64,000 nucleotides of DNA from Arthrobacter sp. NicSoilB8 (GCF_019977355.1 NZ_AP024655.1:3410001-3474000); one strand, 5' to 3'; shown: positions 29,030 through 38,250, counted from the first letter of the stretch. A program made the numbers and translations. Notes: generated from the letters alone by a model not told the origin.

Positions 29030-29675
29030 GGACCGTCAATACAACTTCGGGGGCTTCCGGGTCTCGTTCGATCTTGGACCTCAGCCGCTGGACATGGACG
29101 TTGACCAGCCGGGTGTCGGCCGCGTGCCGGTAGCCCCAGACCTGCTCCAGGAGCAGTTCACGCGTGAACACCTGCCACGGCTTGCGGGCCAGGGCCACGA
29201 GGAGGTCGAATTCCAGCGGCGTCAACGAGATCCGGTCGTTGCCGCGGCTGACCAGGTGGCCTGCGACGTCGATCGTGACGTCGGCAATGCGCAGGGTTTC
29301 CGGGGCCTTCTGGTCGCCCGGGCGCAGCCGTGCGCGGACCCGGGCCACGAGCTCGGCGGGCTTGAATGGCTTGGGCACATAGTCATCGGCTCCGGACTCC
29401 AGGCCGCGGACGACGTCCGAGGTGTCCGCCTTGGCGGTCAGCATGACGATGGGAACGTCGGACTCGGCACGGACCTGGCGGCAGACTTCGATGCCGTCCA
29501 TTCCAGGAAGCATGAGGTCGAGCAGGACGAGGTCCGGCTTTGAGGAGCGGAACACGTCCAGCGCCTGTCCGCCGTCGGCGCAGAAGACGGCTTCGAAGCC
29601 GTCGTTGCGCAGCACAATACCGATCATCTCGGCGAGCGCCTCGTCATCATCCACTACCAGAATGCGTGCCTTCAT
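29001..29675 (-). CDS. mtrA: Response regulator MtrA
   Basis: The 224-residue OmpR-family regulator has a receiver domain (ILVVDDDEALAEMIG, phospho-Asp in PDLVLLDLMLPGMDG, Lys in YVPKPFKPAEL) and a winged-helix output domain ([49 protein letters not shown]). MtrA controls cell division, wall remodelling and, in streptomycetes, antibiotic genes. The ATG at 29675 has GGGGGA eight bases upstream; the frame is open further up but without comparable signals. It heads mtrA-mtrB-lpqB. Its 179-bp upstream region is shared with the divergent DUF4166 gene. Confidence 0.97.
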   Translation of the reverse strand: MKARILVVDDDEALAEMIGIVLRNDGFEAVFCADGGQALDVFRSSKPDLVLLDLMLPGMDGIEVCRQVRAESDVPIVMLTAKADTSDVVRGLESGADDYVPKPFKPAELVARVRARLRPGDQKAPETLRIADVTIDVAGHLVSRGNDRISLTPLEFDLLVALARKPWQVFTRELLLEQVWGYRHAADTRLVNVHVQRLRSKIERDPEAPEVVLTVRGVGYKAGS

Positions 29676-29854
29676 AGTTATATATTCCCCCATTGAATTG
29701 GCTTTGTCGTATCGGGCGGCCCACCGGCATGGCGCAGGCGGGCCCGGCACAGCCGCCGGGACCCGGCCGGCGGACGGGTCGCTGTGACAATTGCCGCGTT
29801 GTCCTGCATGCTGTGGACAGGCCCAGTGAACCGGCCCGGACCGCAGGAGGAACC

Positions 29855-30562
29855 GTGAACACCCCCATCTATCAGAGCGCTCTGGGCAGTGACTTCGCCC
29901 GGCTCCAGCCCGAACTCCAAGAATACTTCGCCCTGGCACCGGGGTCCGGCCACTACGGCGTCGGCGAGGGAGTGTTCGACGTCGTCGGCTGCCGGCAGGC
30001 CTGGCTGCGCCCCCTTCTGCGGCTCACCACCGGCGAGCAGGCCTTCTTTCCCGAGTACGGCGAGGGCATTCCCTTCCGGATCGAGAACCACGCCCATCTG
30101 GACCCGTTCGGCCGGTCAAGCCTGACGGCCCGCCGGGAGATCTTCTTCCCGGAAAACACCCGGCTTTTCCAGGACACCACCAGCTTTGATGACTCCGGGC
30201 GCAGTCCCGGGCTCGTGGACTATGTCGGCCGGTTCCGTCGGCTCGTCACCGACCTCAACCTCAGCGTCACGGCGGAGGGCCGGCTCCGCGGCGTGTCCGA
30301 GGCGTCCCGGCTGTTTCTGGGGCCGCTCCGGATTCCGCTTCCGGCGGCCTTGGACGCCAAGGCCTATGCGGAGCAGTGGTGGGAACCGCAGGAGGGCGGC
30401 CGGCACCGGATCCAGGTCAAGGTGATCCAGCCCCAGATCGGCCTGGTGCTGGTGTACGCCGGCCACTTCGACTACCGGCTCGAGCCATACCCCGGCGGCA
30501 CAGCGTCGCCGGGGTATCTGCCCGGCTATGCCCGCCCGGACGGCTGGGAACGCAGGGTCTGA
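29855..30562 (+). CDS. DUF4166-type protein
   Basis: The 235-residue soluble protein begins IYQSALGSDFARLQPELQEYFAL and has a central PFRIENHAHLDPFGRSSLTARREIFFP segment, with C-terminal beta strands (RHRIQVKVIQPQIGLVLVYAGHFDYRLEPYP). This pattern recalls DUF4166, found alone or fused to oxidoreductases in many bacteria; no activity is established. GTG start with GGAGGAA just upstream. It is divergent from mtrA and convergent with the MetE-like gene. Confidence 0.7.
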   Translation: MNTPIYQSALGSDFARLQPELQEYFALAPGSGHYGVGEGVFDVVGCRQAWLRPLLRLTTGEQAFFPEYGEGIPFRIENHAHLDPFGRSSLTARREIFFPENTRLFQDTTSFDDSGRSPGLVDYVGRFRRLVTDLNLSVTAEGRLRGVSEASRLFLGPLRIPLPAALDAKAYAEQWWEPQEGGRHRIQVKVIQPQIGLVLVYAGHFDYRLEPYPGGTASPGYLPGYARPDGWERRV

Positions 30563-30654
30563 CCCGGGCCCCGCTGGTACCCGGGTACCGGAGGCCCGGG
30601 CATCCCCGGCCACTGTTCTACCGGGTGTTCTACCGAATGTTATACGCGGGTGTC

Positions 30655-31698
30655 CTATCCGAGGGCCAGCTGATTGAGCCCGTCGGCCACCTGGGTCAGG
30701 CGGGTCAGGACCGCGGTCGCCGCGGCGGGCGAGTGCCGTGCCAGACCCTCCGACGGCGTGATCCGCAGCGCCCCCAGCGTGGACGCCGGAAGACCCAGCT
30801 GCCGCCACGGCCGCCATACGTTTTCCACGACGCTGCCAACCCGGGGCAGTGTCGCCGCGGGATCCGCCACGTCCAGCGCGCCGGCCCAGAGCCGCTTGCC
30901 GGCCTCCACCGCGCCCGCGAGCTGTTCCCACTGGCGCGACGTCAGTGCCCGGAGCGGCACGGCGATTCCGTCCGCGCCGGACGCAAGGATGCGCTCGAAT
31001 GGTGCCTCGACTTCGGAGACGGCCACCACGGTTTCGACGGCGCCCGCCGCACGGAGCGCGTCGATGACCAGCCGCCAGGACTCGGTGACTTCCTGGCCCG
31101 GCACTGAGCGCAGGGTCCGGTACCCGCTGGCGGTGGGAATGGTGCCGGCCAGCACGGAGGCAATTTCCGGTTCGTCGATCTGGACCACAATCCGGGCACC
31201 GGGGGCCGCCTCGGCGACCCGTTTGAGGTAGCCTTCCACGCCCGCTGCTAGCGACGCCGCGATCTCCCGGCGGGCGCCGTAGTCAATCAAGGCCCGCTCT
31301 CCGTTGTGCAGATGCAGGCCGGCGGCCAGGCTGAGCGGACCGCGCAGCTGGATCTTGAGATCGTCCGCGGGCGCCTCCTCGTCCCCGATCACGTCCGCCA
31401 GGATGTTGATGTCGGTGGACAACGCCGTTTTCGCCCGCTGCAGGTCCTTGCCTGGACGGTCCACGAGCCTCCAGCCATGCGGCTGGACGTCGACGGCGAG
31501 TTCCACGAGCAGGGACGCGGTACGGCCCAGGGCATCGGAGCCGACGCCGCGGTCGGGAAGTTCGGCAAGGAACGGCAGGTGCGGGCTGCCGAGTTCACCG
31601 CGGATGATCCGGGCGGCCTCGGCCGGGTCCACGCCGGGCCACGGGCCCAAGCCCGTGGCGGTGACTTGGCCGGGAGCGGGCACGGCTGATCCGGTCAT
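30655..31698 (-). CDS. MetE C-terminal-domain-like protein (B12-independent methionine synthase family)
   Basis: The 347-residue protein resembles the UROD/MetE-like barrel: GLGPWPG at the N-terminus, LKIQLRGPLSLAAGLHL centrally, IVVQIDEPEIASVLAG, and a C-terminal ITPSEGLARHSPAAATAVLTRL. At 347 residues it matches only the catalytic half of MetE and lacks its long N-terminal half. The usual zinc ligands are not obvious, so methionine synthase activity should not be assumed. It lies two bases downstream of the chorismate mutase gene, likely cotranscribed. Confidence 0.7.
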   Translation of the reverse strand: MTGSAVPAPGQVTATGLGPWPGVDPAEAARIIRGELGSPHLPFLAELPDRGVGSDALGRTASLLVELAVDVQPHGWRLVDRPGKDLQRAKTALSTDINILADVIGDEEAPADDLKIQLRGPLSLAAGLHLHNGERALIDYGARREIAASLAAGVEGYLKRVAEAAPGARIVVQIDEPEIASVLAGTIPTASGYRTLRSVPGQEVTESWRLVIDALRAAGAVETVVAVSEVEAPFERILASGADGIAVPLRALTSRQWEQLAGAVEAGKRLWAGALDVADPAATLPRVGSVVENVWRPWRQLGLPASTLGALRITPSEGLARHSPAAATAVLTRLTQVADGLNQLALG

Positions 31699-31700
31699 GG

Positions 31701-32117
31701 CTAGGCGTCTGCGGCGCGGGCGGCGTCCGCGGAGCCGGAGGCCTGGGCGGCCTGGTGGTCCTCGGCGATGGCCTCATGGTGGCGGATGACCTCACCGATG
31801 ATGAAGTTCAGGAATTTCTCCGCGAACGCCGGGTCCAGGTGGGCCTCGGCAGCGAGGTGACGCAGCCGGGCGATCTGCGCCGTTTCACGGCCGGGGTCCC
31901 CCGCGGGGAGCTTGTGCGCCGCCTTGAGGAAGCCGACCTTCTGGGTTGCCTTGAAGCGCTCGGCGAGGAGGAAGACGAGAGTGGCATCGATGTTGTCGAT
32001 GCTGGAGCGGATCGACAACAGCTCCGCCATCACCGCGGGATCCACGGATCCGGCCAGTGAGCTTGCCGCCGGGTCGTAGGAATCGGTATCAGGAAGATTG
32101 AGGTTCTGCTCGGTCAT
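31701..32117 (-). CDS. Chorismate mutase (AroQ type)
   Basis: The 138-residue protein carries the all-helical AroQ fold: IRSSIDNIDATLVFLLAERFKATQKVGFLKAAHKLP, with the expected Arg/Lys ligands, then ETAQIARLRHLAAEAHLDPAFAEKFLNFIIGEVIRHHE. It isomerises chorismate to prephenate for Phe/Tyr synthesis. No signal peptide, so cytoplasmic. The start codon follows a -10-like TAGACT by exactly six bases with no Shine-Dalgarno sequence, suggesting a leaderless message. Confidence 0.9.
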   Translation of the reverse strand: MTEQNLNLPDTDSYDPAASSLAGSVDPAVMAELLSIRSSIDNIDATLVFLLAERFKATQKVGFLKAAHKLPAGDPGRETAQIARLRHLAAEAHLDPAFAEKFLNFIIGEVIRHHEAIAEDHQAAQASGSADAARAADA

Positions 32118-32123
32118 TGACCC

Positions 32124-32129
32124 AGTCTA
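32124..32129 (-). promoter_or_regulatory. -10 box of likely leaderless chorismate mutase promoter
   Basis: On the minus strand TAGACT is followed by six bases and the ATG at 32117, so transcription should start at or next to the start codon. Confidence 0.5.
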
Positions 32130-32253
32130 TGGGCACGGCGCCTAATGCCTTCTGCTGTTAAGCACCGTTGCAGGCGCCACGCCGCAGGCAGGCGAACACA
32201 AGGGCAGGCACGAAGGCGGGCACAGAGCCGCGCCCAAAGCCGGCACACCTAAA

Positions 32254-32294
32254 TGGACATGCCCGCCGTTCATGGCGAACGGCGGGCATGTCCA
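32254..32294 (-). terminator. Terminator hairpin downstream of the ABC transporter operon
   Basis: A perfect 18-bp stem (TGGACATGCCCGCCGTTC and its complement) with a five-base loop lies about 100 bp past the stop of the ABC ATPase gene. The adjoining 32328-32380 carries a direct repeat around GCGTCCGGACCCGCGGG. Confidence 0.8.
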
Positions 32295-32392
32295 CTGGCT
32301 ATGTCCGTGGCAGGCGTCCCTGGCACGCGTCCGGACCCGCGGGGCCGGACGCGTGCGTCCGGACCCGCGGGGGCCGGCAGCGTTCCGGGCAG

Positions 32393-34108
32393 TTAGCCGT
32401 GGAGCACGGCCCGGAACGCCTCCCGGCGCCTGGCCTGTTCGTCGGGGTCGGGAACGGGCAGCGAGGCAATGAGCTTCTTCGTGTAGGCGTGCTGCGGGTT
32501 GCCCATCACCTGGTTGCCGAGCCCCTGTTCCACCATCTTGCCCTTGTAGAGCACGCCGACCCAGTGGGAGAGCATGTCCACGACGGCGAGGTCATGGCTG
32601 ATGAACAGGCACGCGAAGCCGAACTGCTGCTGGATCTCCTTGAACAGTTCGAGTACCACGGCCTGCACGGAGACGTCCAGGGCCGACGTCGGCTCATCGG
32701 CGATGAGCAGTTTCGGGTTCAGGATGAGCGCCCGTGCCAGGGAGGCGCGCTGGCGCTGCCCGCCGGAGAGTTCATGCGGGAACCGGTCAGCGTACGACGC
32801 CGGTAGCTGCACGGATTCGAGCAGCTCACCCACCCGCTTGCGCGCCTCGGCCGGGCTCGGGTTGGAGTGGATGATCAGCGGTTCCGCCACGCAGTCGCCG
32901 ATGGTCAGCTGCGGGTTGAAGGAGGCCGCCGGGTCCTGGAACACGAAGCCGATCTCCTTGCGGAGCGGTTTGAACGTGCGCTCCTTGAAGTTCAGCATTT
33001 CGTAGCCCAGCACCTTGAGGCTGCCGCCCGTGGTCCGGTTGAGGCCGGCGATCGCCCGGCCGATGGTGGTCTTGCCGGACCCCGACTCCCCCACGAGACC
33101 GAAGACTTCGCCTTCGGACACCGTGAAGCTGACGTCGTCGACGGCCTTGAAGGACGGACTGCCCAGCCGCCCCGGGTACTCGATGGTCAGGTTCTTTGCC
33201 TCGACCAGCACCTTGCCGCCCTGGTGGGCGCGTTCCGTCATCCCTTCGGACGCGGAATTGCGGCCCAGGTGAGGGACGGCGGCGAGGAGCTTCTTGGTGT
33301 AGTCCTCCTTAGGCTGGGCGAACAGCACCCGTGCAGGAGCTTCCTCCACGACGTCGCCCTGGTACATGACCACCACGCGGTCGGCGAGATCGGCGACAAC
33401 GCCCATGTTGTGCGTGATCAGCACGATGGACGTCCCGTATTTGTCGCGCAGGTCCCGCAGCAGTTCCAGGATTTCCGCCTGGACGGTGACGTCCAGGGCG
33501 GTGGTCGGCTCGTCGGCCACGATGAGCCCGGGGTTGAGCGCCAGCGCGGCGGCAATGACGACGCGCTGTTTCTGGCCGCCCGAGAACTGGTGCGGGTAGT
33601 AGTTGACCCGCGTTTCCGGGTCCGGGATCCCGACCTTGCGAAGGGCATCGATGGCGCGGGCCTTCGCCTCCTTGGCGGAGATCTTGTTGCCGCTGCCGGT
33701 ATCGGCATGCGCCCGGATGCCTTCGGCAATCTGCCAGCCCACGGTGTAGACCGGGTTGAGAGCCGTGGACGGTTCCTGGAACACCATGGCGACGTCGCGG
33801 CCGCGGATCTGCCGCAGCTTGGCCGCACTGACGCTGATGACGTTGTTGCCGTTGATCAGGACGGCACCCTGGCTGGTCGCCGTTTCCGGCAGCAGGCCCA
33901 GGATGGTCTTGGCCGTCACGGTCTTGCCGGATCCCGATTCGCCGACGATGGCGACAACCTCGCCGGGGTTGACCTCGAGGCTGACGTCCTTGACGGCGAA
34001 GACGTCGCCGCCGTCGGTCGCAAAGGTGACCTTGAGGTTCTCGATGTCCAGAACGGGGCCGGAGCCGGTGGCCTGGCGGTCTGAAACGGAGCCAATGTTG
34101 GTGGTCAT
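32393..34108 (-). CDS. Peptide ABC transporter, fused dual ATP-binding protein (DppD-DppF type)
   Basis: The 571-residue protein has two complete ABC domains in one chain. Domain 1 has Walker A GESGSGKTVT, signature FSGGQKQR and Walker B LIVADEPTTALD. Domain 2 has Walker A GESGSGKTTIG, signature LSGGQRQR and LLIADEPTSALD. Each ends in the oligopeptide-family C-terminal segment (HAYTKKLIASLPVP in the second). It energises the permeases encoded upstream, with which it overlaps by ATGA. It is last in the operon, before a strong hairpin. Confidence 0.95.
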   Translation of the reverse strand: MTTNIGSVSDRQATGSGPVLDIENLKVTFATDGGDVFAVKDVSLEVNPGEVVAIVGESGSGKTVTAKTILGLLPETATSQGAVLINGNNVISVSAAKLRQIRGRDVAMVFQEPSTALNPVYTVGWQIAEGIRAHADTGSGNKISAKEAKARAIDALRKVGIPDPETRVNYYPHQFSGGQKQRVVIAAALALNPGLIVADEPTTALDVTVQAEILELLRDLRDKYGTSIVLITHNMGVVADLADRVVVMYQGDVVEEAPARVLFAQPKEDYTKKLLAAVPHLGRNSASEGMTERAHQGGKVLVEAKNLTIEYPGRLGSPSFKAVDDVSFTVSEGEVFGLVGESGSGKTTIGRAIAGLNRTTGGSLKVLGYEMLNFKERTFKPLRKEIGFVFQDPAASFNPQLTIGDCVAEPLIIHSNPSPAEARKRVGELLESVQLPASYADRFPHELSGGQRQRASLARALILNPKLLIADEPTSALDVSVQAVVLELFKEIQQQFGFACLFISHDLAVVDMLSHWVGVLYKGKMVEQGLGNQVMGNPQHAYTKKLIASLPVPDPDEQARRREAFRAVLHG

Positions 34109-35124
34109 GAACTGCTCGATTCTGCTTCAGGGGCGGCCTGTACTGCGGCGGTCGGGGCGGGGCCGGCCGGGGCCTTCTTGCTCCCGGCCTTCTTGCGGCC
34201 CCGGAGCCGTGGATCGTTGAGATCGTTCATGCTCTCACCGACCAGGGTCAGTCCCAGCACGGTCAGGACGATCGCCGTACCGGGGTAGACGCCCGTCCAC
34301 CAGATACCCGAGGACGCGTCAGCCAAGGCCTTGTTGAGGTCGAAACCCCACTCGGCGGCGGAGGACGGTTCGATGCCGAAGCCCAGGAAGCCAAGTCCGG
34401 CCAGGGTCAGGATCGCCTCGGACGCATTCAGTGTGAAGATCAGCGGAAGCGTGCGGGTTGCGTTCTTGAAGATATGGCGGCCCATGATGCGGATGCTCGA
34501 GGCACCCACCACCTTGGCTGCCTCGACGTACGGCTCCGCCTTCAGCCGGATGGTCTCGGCCCGGATCACGCGGAAGTACTGCGGGACGAACACCACGGAG
34601 ATCGAGATGGAACAGGCGATGATGCCGCCCCAGAAGCTGGACTGGCCGTGGTTGATGACGATTGACATCACGATGGCCAGCAGGAGCGAGGGGAAAGCGT
34701 AGATCGCGTCGGCGATCACCACGAGCGTCCGGTCCAGCCAGCCGCCGAAGTAGCCGCTGAGCAGGCCCAGTGCGACGCCGAGGAAGATCGACATCGCCAC
34801 GGCGACGACGATCACGACAAAGGCCGTCTGGGCGCCCCAGAGCACGCGGGAATAGACGTCGTAGCCGCCCACCGTGGTACCCCAGATGTGGGCCGGGCTG
34901 GGGGGCGCTTGTGCCGGGAAGGTACCCGAGGCATCGCTGAGCTGGGCAAAGCCGTAGGGTGCGATCACCGGCGCCAGCGCCGCCGTCAGCAGGAAAACGA
35001 CGGTCAGCACCAGGCCGGTGACGAGCATGCCGCGCTGCAGCCCGACGCTCTTGCGGAAGTGCGAGATCACCGGCAGGCGGTACATGAGGGGCTGCTTGCG
35101 CCCGCTTACTGTGGTTGCATTCAT
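34105..35124 (-). CDS. Peptide ABC transporter permease (DppC type)
   Basis: The 339-residue protein has an N-terminal helix (LVTGLVLTVVFLLTAALAPVIAPYG), the periplasmic OppC-type stretch AHIWGTTVGGYDVYSRVLWGAQTAF, several further helices and the EAA-type loop EAAKVVGASSIRIMGRHIFKN. A Lys/Ala/Pro-rich C-terminal tail ends the protein. I start at the ATG two bases after the upstream permease; the frame is open further upstream, overlapping that gene. Its stop overlaps the ATPase gene start by four bases. Confidence 0.93.
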   Translation of the reverse strand: MNATTVSGRKQPLMYRLPVISHFRKSVGLQRGMLVTGLVLTVVFLLTAALAPVIAPYGFAQLSDASGTFPAQAPPSPAHIWGTTVGGYDVYSRVLWGAQTAFVVIVVAVAMSIFLGVALGLLSGYFGGWLDRTLVVIADAIYAFPSLLLAIVMSIVINHGQSSFWGGIIACSISISVVFVPQYFRVIRAETIRLKAEPYVEAAKVVGASSIRIMGRHIFKNATRTLPLIFTLNASEAILTLAGLGFLGFGIEPSSAAEWGFDLNKALADASSGIWWTGVYPGTAIVLTVLGLTLVGESMNDLNDPRLRGRKKAGSKKAPAGPAPTAAVQAAPEAESSSS

Positions 35125-35126
35125 GG

Positions 35127-36218
35127 CTAGTACCTCACTCGCGGGTCGATCAGGGCGGCGACGACATCCACGATGAAGTTCGTGATGGCAACGATGACCG
35201 CCAGCAGCACCACGATGCCCTGGACAGCGACAAAGTCGCGGGAGTTCAGGTATTGCACCAGCTGGTAGCCGAGGCCCTTCCACTCAAACGTGGTCTCCGT
35301 GAGGACCGCGCCGCCCAGCAGGAGGGCAATCTGGAGCCCCATGACCGTGATGATCGGGATGAGTGCAGGCTTGTAGGCGTGCTTGGTCACGAGCCGGAAA
35401 TTACTGACGCCGCGGGACCTGCCGGCCTCGACGTAGTCCTTGCCGAGCGTGCCGATGACGTTGGTGCGGACCAGCCGGAGGAAGACCCCTGCCGTCAGCA
35501 GGCCCAGGGTCACTGCCGGAAGGACCGAATGGGCCGCGACGTCGCCGAACGCGGCCACGTTGCCGCTGCGCAGCGCATCAAGCCAATAGATCCCGGTCGG
35601 CGCGGACAGGCTTCCCATGGCCAGTTCGGTCCTGGTGGAGGCCCGTCCTGCGACGGGCAGCCAGCCGAGCCAGATCGAGAAGGTCAGCTTCATCAACAGG
35701 CCGGCGAAAAACACCGGAGTGGCGTAGCAGAGGATGGCGAAGAACCGCAGTAAGGCGTCCGGCACCTTGTCGCGCTTGTAGGCGGCGATGAGGCCGAGCG
35801 GGATGCCGACGATCAACGCCACGATGAGTGCGTTGATGGCCAGCTCAAGGGTTGCCGCGCCGAAGGTGACAAGCATTTCAACAACCGGCCGGCGGTCGGT
35901 GATGGTGGTGCCGAAGTTGCCGGTCGCCACCTGGCCGACGTATTCCAGGTACTGCACCAGGATCGGGCGGTCATACCCGGCTTCGTGAATGCGCTGCGCC
36001 AGCGCCTCAGGCGGAAGCCTGCCGCCCTGGGCCGCGGTGATGGGGTCGCCGATGACCCGCATCAGGAAGAAGACCAAGGTCACGAGAATGAAAATGGTCG
36101 GAATGATCAGGAAGAACCGGACCAGGATGTACGTCCCCAGTCCCCCGCCCGAGGGTTTTTTCTTGGACGGAAGGAGTCCGTCGGCGTCGCTGGGCGGCGC
36201 CTCTATCAGTGTTGTCAT
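35127..36218 (-). CDS. Peptide ABC transporter permease (DppB type)
   Basis: The 363-residue protein has a cytoplasmic N-terminal extension (about 30 residues), the OppB-type first helix (VRFFLIIPTIFILVTLVFFLM), the conserved RVIGDPITA and YDRPILVQYLEYV stretch, and the EAA loop YVEAGRSRGVSNFRLVTKHAYKPAL. It pairs with the DppC-type permease encoded two bases downstream. It is separated from the upstream binding-protein gene by 133 bp containing a stable hairpin. Confidence 0.93.
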   Translation of the reverse strand: MTTLIEAPPSDADGLLPSKKKPSGGGLGTYILVRFFLIIPTIFILVTLVFFLMRVIGDPITAAQGGRLPPEALAQRIHEAGYDRPILVQYLEYVGQVATGNFGTTITDRRPVVEMLVTFGAATLELAINALIVALIVGIPLGLIAAYKRDKVPDALLRFFAILCYATPVFFAGLLMKLTFSIWLGWLPVAGRASTRTELAMGSLSAPTGIYWLDALRSGNVAAFGDVAAHSVLPAVTLGLLTAGVFLRLVRTNVIGTLGKDYVEAGRSRGVSNFRLVTKHAYKPALIPIITVMGLQIALLLGGAVLTETTFEWKGLGYQLVQYLNSRDFVAVQGIVVLLAVIVAITNFIVDVVAALIDPRVRY

Positions 36219-36290
36219 TGGTACCTAAAATTGTGCTTTCGCGGCCATGGGCCGGCCCCGTGAACTGCAAGATGCGGCAATGACCAGCAA

Positions 36291-36319
36291 AGGCGGGGCG
36301 CCTCGAGGGCGCCCCGCCT
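36291..36319 (-). terminator. Hairpin between binding-protein and permease genes
   Basis: A perfect 12-bp stem (AGGCGGGGCGCC and its complement) with a five-base loop sits directly after the binding-protein gene. In ABC operons such hairpins cause partial termination or stabilise the upstream mRNA, giving more binding protein than permease. Confidence 0.78.
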
Positions 36320-36351
36320 CGCAGGCTGGTCAGAACAGCAGGAATGCAGCC

Positions 36352-37980
36352 TTACTTGGAAACAGTTCCCAAACGGAACTTGAAGGAGGCATCGAGGGTG
36401 GTATCGACACCCTTGACGCCGCTGCCGGAAATGGCAACCTGCGCGCCCTGGAGCAGCGGAAGCGTGGAGATGTCCTTGGCGAGGGCATTCTGGGCATCCT
36501 TGATCGTGGACTCGCGCTCAGTCTTGTCAACGGTGGTGAGCTGCTTGTTGATCAGATCCGTGACAGTGGGGTTGTTGTAGTGGTTCTTGAGGAAGCCGCC
36601 ATCCGGGAAGAACGGCGTCAGGTAGTTGTCGGCGTCGCTGAAGTCCGGGAACCAGCCGAACTGGAACAGCGGGTACTCATCGGCGCGGCTGGCCTTGCTG
36701 TAGGTGACCCACTCCGTGGACTGCAGGTTGACCTTGAACAAACCGGACTTCTCCAGCTGGTCCTTGATCATGGCGTATTCGTCGCCGGAGGACTTGCCGT
36801 AGTGGTCCGGGTTGTACTGCAGGTTCAGCGACACGGGCGTGGTCACGCCGGCGTCGGTCAGGACCTTCTTGGCCTTGTCCAGGCTGGGCTTGCCGGCGTC
36901 GCCGTAAGCGTCCTTGAAGGACTCGTTGGCGCCGAGGAAGCCGCTGGGAACATTGGAGTACAGGGGCAGGTAGGTGCCCTTGTAGACCTGGTCCGCGATG
37001 GCCTGGCGGTCGACGAGGTTGGCGATGGCCTGGCGGACGGCGGTTGCCTTGGCCGGGTCTGCATCCGCGGCCTTGGCGCCGAACGGCATCGTGTCGAAGT
37101 TGAACGTGATGTAGCGGATTTCGCCGCCGGGGCCCACGTTGACCTTGACCTTGGAGTCCTTCTTCAGGTCATCGATGTCGGTGGCGCTCAGGCTGCGGTT
37201 TGCGACGTCGATGTTGCCCTGCTGGATGTCCAGCTTCATGTTGGTGGGATCGGCGTAGTACTTGATCGTGGCGGCGTCGTTGGCCGGCTTGCCGAGGACT
37301 CCCTGGTAGTCGGGGAACGCCTTGAAGCTGATCAGCTCGTTCTTCTTGTAGGTGTCGATCGTGTACTGGCCGTAGAAGGCCTTGGCCTTGACGATCGAGT
37401 CGTCGTCGAGCAGCTTGTCGGCCGGGAAGACTTCATCGTCCACGATCGGCGCGGCGGGGCTGCTGAGGATCTGCGCGAAGGTCTGGTCGTTGGCCAGCTT
37501 CAGCTTGAAGACAACGGTGGTGGCATCGGGAGCAGAGACGCTCTCCACGTTGGCCAGCAGGCTTGCGGGGCCGGCGGGATCGTTGATCTTGGTCTGCCGG
37601 TCGAAGGAGAACTTGACGTCCTTGGAGTCCAGGGTGTGCCCGTTGGCCCACTTGAGTCCGGGCTTGAGCTTGACCGTGTATTCGGTCGGCGAGGTGAAGG
37701 ACGCGGATTCGGCCAGGTCCGGAACGGGATCCGCACTGCCCGGCTTCGAGTTGAGCAGGAAGGAATAGATCTGGTTCATCACCATGAATGAACCGTTGTC
37801 GTACGAGCCCGCCGGGTCCAGGGCGGTGACCTTGTCCGTGGTGCCGTAGGCGATTGGTCCGCTTGCGGCGGCTGATGACCCGCCGGTGCCGCCGGACGGC
37901 CCGGTGCAGGCCGTCAGTGCAAAGGCGGAAACCCCGGCCAGCGCGATGACGCTCTGCCAGGCCTTTTTGTTCATTGCCAT
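36352..37980 (-). CDS. Peptide ABC transporter substrate-binding lipoprotein
   Basis: The 542-residue SBP_bac_5-type lipoprotein has a signal ending AGVSAFALTAC (lipid Cys at 25), then family landmarks such as ALDPAGSYDNGSFMVMNQIYSFLL, SPTEYTVKLKPGLKWANGHTLDSKDVKFSFDR and DFSDADNYLTPFF. It captures peptides outside the membrane for the permease/ATPase operon downstream. The ATG at 37980 has AGAAAG upstream; 37974 is an alternative. A perfect inverted repeat lies 118 bp upstream. Confidence 0.94.
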   Translation of the reverse strand: MAMNKKAWQSVIALAGVSAFALTACTGPSGGTGGSSAAASGPIAYGTTDKVTALDPAGSYDNGSFMVMNQIYSFLLNSKPGSADPVPDLAESASFTSPTEYTVKLKPGLKWANGHTLDSKDVKFSFDRQTKINDPAGPASLLANVESVSAPDATTVVFKLKLANDQTFAQILSSPAAPIVDDEVFPADKLLDDDSIVKAKAFYGQYTIDTYKKNELISFKAFPDYQGVLGKPANDAATIKYYADPTNMKLDIQQGNIDVANRSLSATDIDDLKKDSKVKVNVGPGGEIRYITFNFDTMPFGAKAADADPAKATAVRQAIANLVDRQAIADQVYKGTYLPLYSNVPSGFLGANESFKDAYGDAGKPSLDKAKKVLTDAGVTTPVSLNLQYNPDHYGKSSGDEYAMIKDQLEKSGLFKVNLQSTEWVTYSKASRADEYPLFQFGWFPDFSDADNYLTPFFPDGGFLKNHYNNPTVTDLINKQLTTVDKTERESTIKDAQNALAKDISTLPLLQGAQVAISGSGVKGVDTTLDASFKFRLGTVSK

Positions 37981-38097
37981 CTGTGAACTTTCTGTTCGAT
38001 GCGTTCTAGCGCAGCCCGAAGTGAACGAATGACTCGTCGGGCGGCACGCTTTGCTGATTCCTAGATTCAACCAGACAATCATTCGGTGAAACGTTGC

Positions 38098-38121
38098 ATT
38101 TTGTGAGTTGAGACACAAAAT
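38098..38121. promoter_or_regulatory. Inverted repeat upstream of the peptide ABC operon
   Basis: ATTTTGTG-N8-CACAAAAT is a perfect 8-bp inverted repeat in an AT-rich patch, between mnmA and the binding-protein gene. Its size and symmetry suit a dimeric repressor or activator of peptide uptake. No regulator gene lies next to it. Confidence 0.55.
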
Positions 38122-38196
38122 TTACACGATTCGAAGGTTTCTCTCATTTTCTGCAGGATTCCGCCCGATTCTTCGGCAGGGTCCGGCTCAGACGAC

Positions 38197-38226
38197 GAAG
38201 GGCCCCGCCTCTTGGCGGGACCCTTC
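38197..38226 (-). terminator. Terminator hairpin downstream of mnmA
   Basis: GAAGGGCCCCGCC and GGCGGGACCCTTC pair over 13 positions with one mismatch around a TCTT loop, 24 bp past the mnmA stop. Confidence 0.75.
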
Positions 38227-38250
38227 ACTGGAGTCGGGTGCGGCGGGCGC

